From contig DGQT01000069.1 of NCBI GenBank assembly GCA_002390845.1, forward strand, positions 1 through 24,259: 24,259 nt of DNA. The letters are read 5' to 3'. Shown piece by piece: positions 7,576 through 15,926 of this stretch. The notes below the pieces were generated by a model, which was not told where the DNA came from, did not search any database, and worked only from the letters and a program-made list of their open reading frames with translations. The position numbers and the translations under genes are program-made. The DNA comes from Chitinophagaceae bacterium UBA4407 (GTDB lineage Bacteria > Bacteroidota > Bacteroidia > Chitinophagales > Chitinophagaceae). How positions within the stretch are numbered: position 1 is the first letter of the stretch; each line of letters begins with the position of its first letter.

Positions 7576-8625
7576 TTATTCCCCGTAACTTATTTTGAAA
7601 ATATATTTTGCAGTAAGGAACATTACCAGCAAAAAACCAGCAAGCAACCCGCCAACAATAAGTGAAATGAGCTTGCTGGGCTTTTCCATTTTCAAAGGTA
7701 TTTTCGGGGTATCGATTAACTGATACAACGGTGCTTCGCGTTGCAAGGTAATTTTAGCGATCTCAAGATTTTTTACCACCTCGCCGTAAGCCGTTGCCAA
7801 TGCCGTAGCCCTGAACTGGCCTTGCTGCGCACCGGATCGCTGCACCTGGTAAGCAGGATTAAGGTTAAACGTTTTATCAACCTCTGCCGCGGTTGACGTA
7901 ATAGTGCCGCCTAACAAAGTCCGTAAACTATCAGCCTCGTGCTGCAGCATAGCGAGGTTGTCTTTTGCAGATTTTGTTTTAGTTTCTATATAAAACTTTG
8001 AGGCTTCTTCAACAATAAAATTGGTGAGATAGCAGGATATTCTTTCATCGCCGGAAGTGGTGCTTACTTTATAAAAACTTAGTTTATTATCGGGCCGTTC
8101 AATCAGCAGGTTTTCTTTCAGAAGATAATCGTGTATTTCAGATACAAGGCTGTCCTGCACCGGCGTTAATTTTCCCGCATCTTCAGGAAAGGGATATACA
8201 TTTTTAAGTGAAGGGTATTTTTGCCAGCCTTCGGGCATTTGGCCTTTTTCTGCTACAAGGTTTATCAGTGTTGTGTTGGTGCCGGGCACTTTACGGAACA
8301 GCGAACTTTTTATGATCTTTTGCGAACGGAAGAGCTCCATAATATTATCGCCTGCAAACGCATCGTCATTGTTCATACCCAGGTTAAACCCAAACTGACC
8401 CGCCAGGCTGGCCAGGCTGCCCCCACTTGAATTGGATGATAAAACGAAGGTTAAACTGCCGGTATATTCAGGCTTGGCAAAAAATGCATATCCTAAACCT
8501 ATAGCGCCACCTGTGATGCCTGTTATAAGTATCAGCAGCCATTTAGACCACAAATATTTAAACCACCCGGTTACTTTTTGGGATATATCTTTTAAAGTAA
8601 TTTCTCTTTGTTCTGGTTGTGTCAT
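7576..8625 (-). CDS. Wzz-type polysaccharide chain-length / co-polymerase protein
   Basis: The 349-residue protein has a cytoplasmic start, a first membrane segment at about 26-50 (WLLILITGITGGAIGLGYAF), a long periplasmic region and a second membrane segment at about 319-343 (LISLIVGGLLAGFLLVMF). The periplasmic part opens with the usual YTGSLTFVLSS beta strand. A proline-containing PKIPLKMEKPSK stretch precedes the second membrane segment, as in Wzz/GumC proteins. There is no fused tyrosine kinase domain. The family sets chain length and couples polymerisation to export. It starts 2 bases after the stop of the SLBB export gene, so the two are co-expressed and the products probably contact each other across the periplasm. 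Confidence 0.87.
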   Translation of the reverse strand: MTQPEQREITLKDISQKVTGWFKYLWSKWLLILITGITGGAIGLGYAFFAKPEYTGSLTFVLSSNSSGGSLASLAGQFGFNLGMNNDDAFAGDNIMELFRSQKIIKSSLFRKVPGTNTTLINLVAEKGQMPEGWQKYPSLKNVYPFPEDAGKLTPVQDSLVSEIHDYLLKENLLIERPDNKLSFYKVSTTSGDERISCYLTNFIVEEASKFYIETKTKSAKDNLAMLQHEADSLRTLLGGTITSTAAEVDKTFNLNPAYQVQRSGAQQGQFRATALATAYGEVVKNLEIAKITLQREAPLYQLIDTPKIPLKMEKPSKLISLIVGGLLAGFLLVMFLTAKYIFKISYGE

Positions 8626-8627
8626 GG

Positions 8628-11063
8628 TTATTTGGTTAGTTGCAGAATTGCAATTACTACACCGGCAAGCGAAGCCGCTGCAGATGAAATGCCAATTACT
8701 TCGCCTGTGCTTAAACCTTTACCGCTGCGGTCTGGTACAGGTGGCACATATATTTCATCGCCACCTTTTATAGTGGGGTAACTTCTGAAAAACAAAAAGC
8801 TTTTTACGGTTCTGGCGTTACCGTTGGCACCCAGTACAAAAGCTTTTTTGCGTAATGCCTTACTGTTAAAGCCCCCTGCTTTGTTAATGTAATATTTCAT
8901 GTTATAACCTTCTTCGTAAGCGAACTGTGTAGGAAACAATACTTCGCCACGAACTTTTACTGCCTGGTTTTTCTTTGGCACAAAAAGGATATCGCCGTCT
9001 TCAAGAATAAGATCATTTGTAATTCCGGGTTTTTGCATAACGGTTTCCAGGTTAATGCCAATAAGATCATAAGGTTTTACGGCTTCTTTTGCCAATGAAT
9101 CTGATGCGGCCGTATCTTTTATCTCAGCAGATACCAGTTTTTCAACTTTCTTTATTTTAACTTCAGACTGAACATCAATTTTATTAACCCTGCGCAAAGA
9201 TGCTGCTGAGGCATCAGCCGTATTTTTAAAACCACCTGCCCTGGTTATGATACTACTAAGTTTTTCATCGGTAGAATTAATAACATAAGGGCCCGGGTAC
9301 AAAACCTCTCCCTGAACGGTAACGGTTTTTTGAGTAAAGTATCCGGGATTGTTTCTTACAATAACCACATCGTAAGGTTGGAGATAAAAATTTTTCGATG
9401 TTAACTGCAGGTCTTTATCTTCATCTATCTGCACTATTTTGGCAATTTCAGCAGAAGTACTACCGGGATCAGCGTTATTCACCCGCCTCGCTACCTCAAT
9501 TCGTTTTCCGGTGGCAGATTCGCTAAAACCACCTGCTTCAAAAATGAGATCTTTAATGGTAGTACTGTCTTTAAATTCATAGGTTCCTGCACTTCTTACC
9601 TCGCCCTGTATGCTTATGGTTTTTTTATCCTGTAGATCAAAAATTGAGGATATGGTTACTTCATCTTCCCTTTTTAAAAGAATGTCTGCATCAGTGCCTT
9701 TTAGAATGCCCTCTACATTAAACGGCACAACCTCAACAGAAAGATCATCTTTAAGTCTTGTAATAATACCCCTTTTAAGAAATGCATCTTCCCGAATACC
9801 ATCTGCATTCAGGATAAGTTGCTTTAAGGTAAAATCTGCTATTAGTTCAAACTGCCCCGGTCGCATAACCGCACCTTTAATAACTACCCGGTTCGCATAA
9901 CGGTTTATAACTTTACCAACATAAATTGCATCTCCCCCATGCAATTCCTGCATGTTATAATTGCTGCTGTTTACATCGGTTACCTTTCTTTCTTTATCTG
10001 TAACCTGTAATATTTTAACTGAAGACCGGTAAGCAGAATCTGAAAATCCACCGGCATTTTCAAGAACCTGTTGTAATTTATCTCCCGCTATTATTTCAAA
10101 AATACCCGAACGTTTTACTTCGCCATTAACAGATACCCTCGATTCGTAATACGGTATACGAATTACATCACCATCTGATAATTGTATGTTACCTGCGAGA
10201 CTGCCATGTAAAAGAAAATCATAGATATCAACTGTTTTGTAAACTTTATTGTTTCTTACCAGTTCAATTTTCCTATAGCTGCCATTGTCTGCAGGGCCAC
10301 CGCATAAATACAATGCATTAAATAATGTGGCCAGGGAAGATACGGTATAAGTACCCGGCTTTTTTGCTTCTCCTATTATTGTTACCCTGATACTTCTGAT
10401 GTTTCCAAGACTTACCTGCACTTTTGTTTGTCCGGTGTTAATCGCCCTGTAAATGGTACCGGCAAGTTTACTTTTTATTTTTTCTGTAGCATCTTCCACT
10501 GTTAAACCGCTTACCATTATGGGCCCGGCATTCTGAATATATATGTATCCTTCCGGATTTATTTTAAGTGTATATTTTGCTTCTGATAAACCAAACACAT
10601 TTACAATCAACTCATCATCAGGGCCAAGAGAATAATTGCCAGGAGTAGCGATACGAAGGTTTGGTTCAAAAGCCAGTGAGGCAGTATTAAAGAGCTCAGA
10701 GCCGAATATTTTCTTATCAATTGTTTCTTGCCTGAGCGGAATAATACTTTCATTTTCTTTCCTGCTTGTTTGCAATGAGTCATTTAATGAACCCCTCAAA
10801 CCGGATTTTTGGGAAGTAATTAATGTGGCTATACGTTTTTGCAGCTTGGTCACTTCTTCCTGGGGCATGCCCTTACCCAAAGCAATTTGAGCCGCCTGAT
10901 CTTCGGATATGCCTGCTTGCTGCAGCCTGTTATAATAATAAAGAATATCTGCATCGCTAAGCTGGTCTACTTTTACTTGCCGCAAGTCCTGGTTTAATAA
11001 CCCCTGACCGTTTGCAATAACACTGCCGCAAAGCAGTAAAAAGAAAAGAATCGTTTTTTTCAT
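8628..11063 (-). CDS. SLBB-repeat polysaccharide export outer-membrane protein (Wza-like)
   Basis: The 811-residue protein has a signal peptide (KKTILFFLLLCGSVIANGQ). A helical region follows, then a Poly_export domain starting near residue 146 (LGPDDELIVNVFGLSEAKY). Six SLBB repeats start near residues 231, 315, 398, 487, 586 and 703, each marked by a GEVxxPGxY-like turn. A C-terminal hydrophobic segment (VIGISSAAASLAGVVIAIL) could be the helix that crosses the outer membrane, as in Wza. The LLLCG sequence is not a canonical lipobox, so lipidation is uncertain. It is longer than E. coli Wza because of extra SLBB repeats, as is common in Bacteroidota. It heads the locus and precedes wzz by 2 bases. 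Its role is export of exopolysaccharide or capsule. Confidence 0.9.
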   Translation of the reverse strand: MKKTILFFLLLCGSVIANGQGLLNQDLRQVKVDQLSDADILYYYNRLQQAGISEDQAAQIALGKGMPQEEVTKLQKRIATLITSQKSGLRGSLNDSLQTSRKENESIIPLRQETIDKKIFGSELFNTASLAFEPNLRIATPGNYSLGPDDELIVNVFGLSEAKYTLKINPEGYIYIQNAGPIMVSGLTVEDATEKIKSKLAGTIYRAINTGQTKVQVSLGNIRSIRVTIIGEAKKPGTYTVSSLATLFNALYLCGGPADNGSYRKIELVRNNKVYKTVDIYDFLLHGSLAGNIQLSDGDVIRIPYYESRVSVNGEVKRSGIFEIIAGDKLQQVLENAGGFSDSAYRSSVKILQVTDKERKVTDVNSSNYNMQELHGGDAIYVGKVINRYANRVVIKGAVMRPGQFELIADFTLKQLILNADGIREDAFLKRGIITRLKDDLSVEVVPFNVEGILKGTDADILLKREDEVTISSIFDLQDKKTISIQGEVRSAGTYEFKDSTTIKDLIFEAGGFSESATGKRIEVARRVNNADPGSTSAEIAKIVQIDEDKDLQLTSKNFYLQPYDVVIVRNNPGYFTQKTVTVQGEVLYPGPYVINSTDEKLSSIITRAGGFKNTADASAASLRRVNKIDVQSEVKIKKVEKLVSAEIKDTAASDSLAKEAVKPYDLIGINLETVMQKPGITNDLILEDGDILFVPKKNQAVKVRGEVLFPTQFAYEEGYNMKYYINKAGGFNSKALRKKAFVLGANGNARTVKSFLFFRSYPTIKGGDEIYVPPVPDRSGKGLSTGEVIGISSAAASLAGVVIAILQLTK

Positions 11064-11091
11064 GGTGTAAAAATGAAATAATACTTAGCTC

Positions 11092-11117
11092 AAAAAGTGT
11101 TGCTCTGCAACGTTTTT
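11092..11117. promoter_or_regulatory. Hairpin with flanking A/T runs in the export-operon leader
   Basis: GTTGC (11099-11103) and GCAAC (11107-11111) form a 5-bp stem around TCT, bordered by AAAAA on the left and TTTTT on the right. Read on the plus strand, two G-U pairs extend the stem into the A/T runs. Read on the minus strand, the direction of the export operon, the stem is followed by ACTTTTT. It lies 28-54 bases before the SLBB gene start. It could be a weak attenuator of the operon, or a terminator for antisense or plus-strand transcripts. Confidence 0.4.
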
Positions 11118-11135
11118 ATAAGGAATAACGCAATA

Positions 11136-11178
11136 TACAAGGATTTACGCAACGCTTTCATTACTTAGAAAAGCCGGT
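11136..11178 (+). repeat. Degenerate copy of the dispersed intergenic element
   Basis: The sequence shows TACAAG (11136-11141), then GATTTACGCAAC, then after 19 bases GCCGGT (11173-11178). The order of boxes matches the full units but the palindrome is broken (TTACGCAA) and the spacer is about 3 bases short. If real, it is the one copy whose tail points away from the nearest gene. Confidence 0.4.
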
Positions 11179-11218
11179 TTAAATAACCTTCTGATACTTT
11201 AAAAAATGCTTGTTTGAA

Positions 11219-11232
11219 AGCTTTGCAAAGCT
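11219..11232. promoter_or_regulatory. 14-bp perfect palindrome, possible operator
   Basis: AGCTTTGCAAAGCT is a perfect 14-bp palindrome about 156 bases upstream of the SLBB export gene and within the divergent region. A dimeric regulator could bind it, but no match to a named operator is recognised and chance occurrence in AT-rich DNA is possible. Confidence 0.3.
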
Positions 11233-11450
11233 CCGCCACGTGACACACATATTTTAAAAAAAATACCGGCCATAAAACTTAACGACCGATACTTAATTAT
11301 GATTTTTATAAATGTTCACTGATTTAAAAACGCGGTAAAGATAGGAATTTTAGTATGTGTTAGAAAGGTTTAACAAAACGGCACTTTCAATATTTACTTA
11401 GCTCTATTTTTCAATAAATATGGTCTGTTTTTTAATTTAAATTTTCAGGA

Positions 11451-11499
11451 ACCCGGCACTTGTTCTTGGCCAATCTTTACTTGCGTCGCACACTTCAGG
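11451..11499 (-). repeat. Dispersed intergenic element, unit 4
   Basis: On the minus strand the unit reads CCTGAAGTGTGCGACGCAAG, a 22-bp spacer, then GCCGGGT. An AGCTCAGTAATA box precedes it. It forms a head-to-head pair with unit 5. Its first spacer bases (TAAAGAT) resemble those of unit 5 (TAAGAT). Confidence 0.75.
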
Positions 11500-11620
11500 T
11501 TTCTGTATATTACTGAGCTTGAGGCTTAAAGTTCAGATACCCGTAAGCAACCAGGCCTTTTGAATTTGCAGGTATGTGCAGTTTGCAACATGATGAGCTA
11601 TTGCTGCTTCATATTCTGTT

Positions 11621-11668
11621 GTACAAGAGTGCGACGCAAGTAAGATCAGTTTAGGTACAAAGCCCGGC
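11621..11668 (+). repeat. Dispersed intergenic element, unit 5
   Basis: The unit reads GTACAAGAGTGCGACGCAAG, a 21-bp spacer, then GCCCGGC. An AGCT box (AGCTATTGC) lies about 25 bases upstream. The tail points to the T9SS gene, 86 bases away. It pairs head-to-head with unit 4. Confidence 0.8.
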
Positions 11669-11703
11669 TAAACAGAATTACTTTGTCTATCATAAATTAA
11701 ATT

Positions 11704-11715
11704 GATAAATTTATC
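11704..11715. promoter_or_regulatory. 12-bp perfect palindrome upstream of the T9SS gene
   Basis: GATAAATTTATC is a perfect palindrome 39 bases before the start codon at 11755. It may be an operator or an AT-rich structural feature. It is short enough to occur by chance. Confidence 0.25.
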
Positions 11716-11754
11716 TGCAGATTTAAATGAATCAATAACAATATCCTCCAAAAA

Positions 11755-13647
11755 ATGAAATCTATGCGTATGAAAAACCTAGCCACATTCCTTGTGCTGC
11801 TTTGCATTTGCAGTATAAATTATGCTCAAAAGAAAACTTTTCACACGGTAGTAGGGAATACCGGAAATGACAGTATAACATCAGCGGACGTTACAGATGA
11901 CGATGGTTTTGTGATTGCCGGAACCATTAAACCAGTTGACTCTTTAAATAAAACACAGGCTCTTGTTGTAAAGCTGGATGAACTGCTGCATATACAATGG
12001 CAAAAAACATACGATGCACAGAACAGTGGTTACAACTACAACACGTTTGGAGCAACAATACAAACAAAGAATGGTGGTTATATATTAACAGGATCTTCAT
12101 CTGTAACAGCCGAAAGTGCAGCTTATATAAGTATTATTAAACTGAATAAAGACGGTAATTTTCAATGGTCAGATTATTTTAACATGGGGGTTCCGGCAAC
12201 TTCAAAAACAGTGTTACAAACCTATGACGATGGCTTTGTAATAGCAGGCAACATTCAGAGCGTTGGTACAGCAGGATCGGATATTTTTTTGGCAAAGGTT
12301 GATAAGAACGGAGTATTATTATGGGGTAAAAAAATCGGAACTGCCCTTAATGCCAGCGACAGTATTGAATCAATAATACAAACAAAGGACAGTGGTATTG
12401 TTGTTACCGGAAATACGCATAGGGATATTGCAAAGATGTTTGTAATGAAACTCAGTAAAACCGGAACTGTTTTATGGGCGAATACTTATGAAGATCCATC
12501 ACCCATCTACGCTGCTATCAGCCGCAGTTCTGTTGCAACAAAAAATAACCAGATACTTATTACAGGAACATTGTTTTCGGAATACTTTCTTGGAAATGCA
12601 ATGATAGTGATGAAGCTTAACCAGGACGGCACACTGGCAAATGGAAAGTTATTTGGCAAAAGCAAACAGGGTCTTGAACCTTTTAAAACAAAGGAAGACA
12701 AATTCGGCAACCTTATTACTATGGGCCGTGCATGGAAAACCCGTGATTATGCAAATACACAGCGCCCCTATTTTTTAAAAATAGATTCCACTGTTGCAGA
12801 AAATATCATTTACAGCAGAAAACATAATAGCCGGGAACTTTACAGCACACTGAATATTGGCAGAAGAAAGAGATCAAATTATTTTCTTACTGCTACAACA
12901 GATAAAAGGTCTTATGGCCTGAACGACTTTGGGATTCATACGGTATTTACAGATGGCACTACTTCCTGTATTACGTCTAAAGATATTGTACTGGAAACCA
13001 TTGCCTGGAATCCAAAAATTGTCGCCTCTGAAAAAGCAGAAACAAATATTACTAAAGGCAGTTTTGCTCTTGTTGAAAAAGTAAGTACATATGCGCAGGT
13101 GCATATATTATGCGCAACATCAAATGATACTGTTTCTTTAGCTTTAAATGCCTGGGCTGTTAGTGGTTTCAACCGGCTACAGTGGATAAGCCATGAGGAA
13201 GAAGCCATCGGTAAGGATTTTGTAATTGAGCGCAGCTCTGATGGTATTCATTTTAATAACCTTGCAACAGTGCATGACGACAGCTATAGTGATTTGCAAC
13301 CTTTAGTTGGTATTAATTATTACCGCATCCGTTTTGTACAGGCTAATGGCAGCAATGGTTACAGCGATATTAAAACGATTACGATTCATTCAGCATTTAG
13401 TGCAACTGTATCAAGCAACCCGGTTACAACGAATACACTTCTCCTCAACTTTAATAGTGAAACATCGGCAGCAGCACAGCTTACTATATTAAATACCGCA
13501 GGCAAAACCATGCTTACACAAAAGACAGATATTATAAAAGGAACACAGAATAAAAAGATTGATGTTTCAGCATTTGCAAACGGTGTTTACTTTATTAAAA
13601 TAACGTCAGGTGCAGCACAGGTAACATTAAAATTTGCAAAGCAATAG
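11755..13647 (+). CDS. T9SS-secreted beta-propeller-like protein
   Basis: The 630-residue protein starts with a signal peptide (LATFLVLLCICSINYAQ). The next 300 residues carry a roughly 50-residue repeat marked by DDGFVIAGTI, NGGYILTGSS, DDGFVIAGNI and DSGIVVTGNT, each followed by a W/F-containing strand. This is a pattern of secreted propeller-like proteins. A region at about 465-545 (FVIERSSDGIHFNNLA, INYYRIRFVQANG) resembles the fibronectin-like domain that often precedes a sorting signal. The last about 80 residues (NGVYFIKITSG, with KFAKQ at the end) fit a type A T9SS C-terminal sorting domain. The protein is therefore exported across the outer membrane and probably anchored at the surface. 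The ligand or activity is unknown. Met6 could also be the start. Confidence 0.82.
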   Translation: MKSMRMKNLATFLVLLCICSINYAQKKTFHTVVGNTGNDSITSADVTDDDGFVIAGTIKPVDSLNKTQALVVKLDELLHIQWQKTYDAQNSGYNYNTFGATIQTKNGGYILTGSSSVTAESAAYISIIKLNKDGNFQWSDYFNMGVPATSKTVLQTYDDGFVIAGNIQSVGTAGSDIFLAKVDKNGVLLWGKKIGTALNASDSIESIIQTKDSGIVVTGNTHRDIAKMFVMKLSKTGTVLWANTYEDPSPIYAAISRSSVATKNNQILITGTLFSEYFLGNAMIVMKLNQDGTLANGKLFGKSKQGLEPFKTKEDKFGNLITMGRAWKTRDYANTQRPYFLKIDSTVAENIIYSRKHNSRELYSTLNIGRRKRSNYFLTATTDKRSYGLNDFGIHTVFTDGTTSCITSKDIVLETIAWNPKIVASEKAETNITKGSFALVEKVSTYAQVHILCATSNDTVSLALNAWAVSGFNRLQWISHEEEAIGKDFVIERSSDGIHFNNLATVHDDSYSDLQPLVGINYYRIRFVQANGSNGYSDIKTITIHSAFSATVSSNPVTTNTLLLNFNSETSAAAQLTILNTAGKTMLTQKTDIIKGTQNKKIDVSAFANGVYFIKITSGAAQVTLKFAKQ

Positions 13648-13949
13648 CATTTTCCTGTTTTTTTACCAATCGTTATATGGAGAGAAAGCTATTTTAATAT
13701 TCAGAAACATAAAATGCATACATTGTATTAACTACATACTTTCACAAATTAAGCAGCTATTTTTCAATAACAGGTAACTGGAATGATAAATTTCCCTACC
13801 TTTCAAAAGTTTCATTTTTGAATTTAAGTGTAATAGTGATTGTACCTGCTTGCTTTTCTTGCCATTCTCTTCACGCAGTGATTTTTTACAATTCATTTTT
13901 TTTTAAAACTAAACAAGTATTAAGCAATGCTGTTTACAATGTATAAGAG

Positions 13950-13981
13950 TTGTAATCATGCATATACAGGATTTTACTTTG
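13950..13981 (+). promoter_or_regulatory. Weak candidate Bacteroidota-type promoter for the desaturase
   Basis: TTG at 13950-13952 is followed by 21 bases and TTACTTTG, which differs from the -7 consensus TAnnTTTG at one position. It would give a leader of about 250 bases containing element unit 6. The match is imperfect and unsupported by other evidence. Confidence 0.25.
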
Positions 13982-14075
13982 GCGGTAAAATTTAATATAA
14001 TCAGCGGTTAACCAAAAGCCTTTTGAAATTCAGGGTTAAGTTGAGCTGTATTTTTTGATGAATAAACTATCGGGA

Positions 14076-14124
14076 GTAAAAGAGTGCGACGCAAGAATGA
14101 TAATTTATTTTCCCAAAGCCGGGC
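14076..14124 (+). repeat. Dispersed intergenic element, unit 6
   Basis: The unit reads GTAAAAGAGTGCGACGCAAG, a 22-bp spacer, then GCCGGGC. The tail points to the desaturase gene 118 bases downstream. The upstream AGCT box is displaced by about 12 bases compared with other units. Confidence 0.8.
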
Positions 14125-14242
14125 CAATTATAAAAACATTACAGGAAAATTGCAATCCTAAACGGGTGGCACACGTAAATACGGTGAAATATATTTAGTA
14201 ACAAAAAAAGATCGTGTCAGCGGTCAAATCAAAAAGTTCAGC

Positions 14243-15364
14243 ATGCAACCAGTAAAGTTCAAGTGTTCTAAAAGTTCAACACTTCCGGAAGATCTAAGAA
14301 ATGAAGTGAACGGATATTTCAGCAACAACAAGATTTCCATGTATGCTAACAAGGAAATGATTTTTAAAGTAGCATTCTGGCTGTCTTGCTGGGTAATGAC
14401 TTATATAACAATCATTCTTGCAAAAGATAATTTTTTGCTTGCAGTTTGCTGCGGTCTGGCACACATGTTTACGCATGTAATGATCGCTTTCAATATTACA
14501 CACGATGCCAACCACGATGCAATATTCAAATCAAAAAAATGGAATACCTTCTTTGGGTATTTTATAGAAATGCTGGGTTGCAGCAGAAATATGTGGATAT
14601 TGTCCCACAACCAGGAACACCATACTTACATAAATGTTAACGAGCACGACAACAATATAGAAGGTTATCAATTGCTCAGGCTTACCCCCGAAGATAAGTG
14701 GCTAAAGCATCACAAATATCAATGGCTCTATGCACCTTTTGTTTACGGACTTTCAACGCTTAACTACGCCACACTGCGCGATTTTAAAATGATTCTCAAG
14801 TATTCTGCATCAAAAAAAATAAAACTCAGCGCAAGCTTTTTGGCTGAATTCATTTTCTTCAAAATTTTATACTACAGCTATGTTTTTCTTATACCTGTTT
14901 TAGTATTTCATGTAAGCATTTGGATTGTGTTGACTTATTTCCTGATCGGCCATTTTGTAAACGGCCTTTTTCTCGCACTCATCTTTGTTACAGGCCACCT
15001 TACCGAAGATACTTTGTACCCAAACGTTGAAAATAATGTTATAGACAATAACTGGAGCAGTCATGTAATTCAAACTACAGGCGATTATGCGGTAACCATG
15101 CCCTTTATGCAATGGCTGGTTGGCGGCATAAACCTTCATGTGGCGCATCATTTATTTCCACGAATCTGTCATGTGCATTACAAAAAAATCTCCCCGGTAA
15201 TTAAAAATGTAGTGCATAAACATGGTATGGTATACCGGGAAATACCAGGTTTTTGGGGAGCACTTAAATCGCATTTCATGCTACTCAAGCAATTAGGCAA
15301 AACTCCAATCCCCGTGCCTGTTATAAAAAAAACAGCACCTTCTTTTGCAGAAGCATCATTATAA
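14243..15364 (+). CDS. Membrane fatty-acid desaturase (acyl-CoA/acyl-lipid type)
   Basis: The 373-residue protein carries the three histidine boxes of di-iron membrane desaturases: HDANH (87-91), HNQEHH (122-127) and HVAHH (299-303), the last followed by LFPRICHVHY. Membrane segments flank the boxes (about 45-85 and 205-250). The spacing matches the delta-5/delta-6/linoleoyl-CoA-like branch of the family. There is no fused cytochrome b5 domain, so it needs a separate electron donor. The enzyme introduces a double bond into membrane fatty acids using O2; the position of the bond cannot be told. It appears monocistronic, with element units on both sides and no close neighbour on the same strand. 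Confidence 0.88.
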   Translation: MQPVKFKCSKSSTLPEDLRNEVNGYFSNNKISMYANKEMIFKVAFWLSCWVMTYITIILAKDNFLLAVCCGLAHMFTHVMIAFNITHDANHDAIFKSKKWNTFFGYFIEMLGCSRNMWILSHNQEHHTYINVNEHDNNIEGYQLLRLTPEDKWLKHHKYQWLYAPFVYGLSTLNYATLRDFKMILKYSASKKIKLSASFLAEFIFFKILYYSYVFLIPVLVFHVSIWIVLTYFLIGHFVNGLFLALIFVTGHLTEDTLYPNVENNVIDNNWSSHVIQTTGDYAVTMPFMQWLVGGINLHVAHHLFPRICHVHYKKISPVIKNVVHKHGMVYREIPGFWGALKSHFMLLKQLGKTPIPVPVIKKTAPSFAEASL

Positions 15365-15377
15365 AAAAATATTTTTT

Positions 15378-15425
15378 ACCGGCATTTGTACAGTAATCAG
15401 CGCCTGTTGTGTCACTCACTTGTAC
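15378..15425 (-). repeat. Dispersed intergenic element, unit 7 (variant B)
   Basis: On the minus strand the unit reads GTACAAGTGAGTGACACAAC, a 22-bp spacer, then GCCGGT followed by AAAAAAT. An AGCTTA box lies 20 bases before the GTAC. The tail ends 13 bases after the desaturase stop codon. Confidence 0.78.
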
Positions 15426-15570
15426 GTTCAGAATGCTGTTAAGCTTTAGGTTTAAGTGCATCTCAAAACATATTGCTGCTATCTCTACGGCAAGCGATGT
15501 TTAAATTATTTCTCAATAGCCTGCTTTATTTAATTAAGCAGCAGCAAAAAAAAACAATAAATCCAGGCAA

Positions 15571-15807
15571 TTACGCACTGGAATTATTTTTCAACGGTTC
15601 AAGCAATGCTTCCAGTCCATTGATTTTTATTTCATAAATAGTACCCAGCATCATGCCAAGTTTTCCTTTAGGAAAACCCTTTCTGTAAAACCATTCAAGA
15701 TAAGACACGGGCAGGTTGCAAAGCAATGTGCCTTTATATTTCCCGAAAGGTATTGTCATTTTTACCATTTGTAAAAGCAATTCCCGGTTGGGCAATCCTT
15801 CTTCCAT
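15571..15807 (-). CDS. DUF3820 family protein
   Basis: The 78-residue protein contains the family pattern MTIPFGKYKGTLLCNLP, then YLEWFYRKGFPKGKLG and a C-terminal EIKINGLE helix. Proteins of this type are small, soluble and of unknown function; one structural prototype was labelled a putative quorum-sensing-regulated virulence factor. The (M/I)PFGKYKG segment resembles the ATPase-adjacent motif found in exonuclease-associated proteins, but no activity is established. It is divergent from the small gene at 15927 and shares a 119-bp upstream region with it. No promoter match was seen. Confidence 0.8.
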   Translation of the reverse strand: MEEGLPNRELLLQMVKMTIPFGKYKGTLLCNLPVSYLEWFYRKGFPKGKLGMMLGTIYEIKINGLEALLEPLKNNSSA

Positions 15808-15926
15808 AACATTTTAATTTTGGCTGAGTTTATAACAAAGAGTAAACTTTAAAAAAATATACCCTTTGGCGGGTACATAATTAATCAATTGTTCTGTGCA
15901 ACTTACTATTTCAAAAATCAAAAAAT

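Larger units (their letters stand above)
11064..11754. other. Divergent intergenic region between export operon and T9SS protein gene
   Basis: This 691-bp gap must hold the promoters of both divergent transcription units. It contains a hairpin in the export-gene leader (11092-11117), a degenerate dispersed element (11136-11178), a 14-bp perfect palindrome (11219-11232), a head-to-head pair of dispersed elements (units 4 and 5) and a 12-bp palindrome near the T9SS gene (11704-11715). I found no consensus TTG-N19-TAnnTTTG promoter for either gene. Weak candidates are TATATTG on the minus strand at 11131-11137 and TTACTTTG on the plus strand at 11678-11685. No coding region is evident. Confidence 0.6.
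13648..14242. other. Intergenic region upstream of the desaturase
   Basis: This 595-bp AT-rich gap separates two plus-strand genes. It holds dispersed element unit 6 (14076-14124) and a possible promoter at 13950-13981 (TTG, 21 bp, TTACTTTG). No coding region, tRNA or clear terminator was found. Runs of T near 13660 and 13895 are not preceded by convincing stems. Confidence 0.5.

Noticed and set aside
11235..11275. Another degenerate element (CACGTGACACACA followed by ACCGGCC)
   Set aside because: The palindrome centre and a CCGG box are present but the spacer is about 17 bases and the GTACAAG box is absent; it could be chance in AT-rich DNA.
11678..11685. TTACTTTG as the -7 box of the T9SS gene promoter
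   Set aside because: One mismatch to the consensus and no TTG at 19-23 bp upstream.
15490..15530. Possible degenerate element near GGCAAGCGATG and ATAGCCTGC
   Set aside because: Only fragments of the core and tail match and the GTAC box is missing.
15510..15552. Hairpin CTGCTT/AAGCAG with an adjacent A run as a terminator
   Set aside because: For the minus-strand DUF3820 gene the T run comes before the hairpin, and for the plus-strand desaturase an A run follows it, so neither direction gives a proper terminator.
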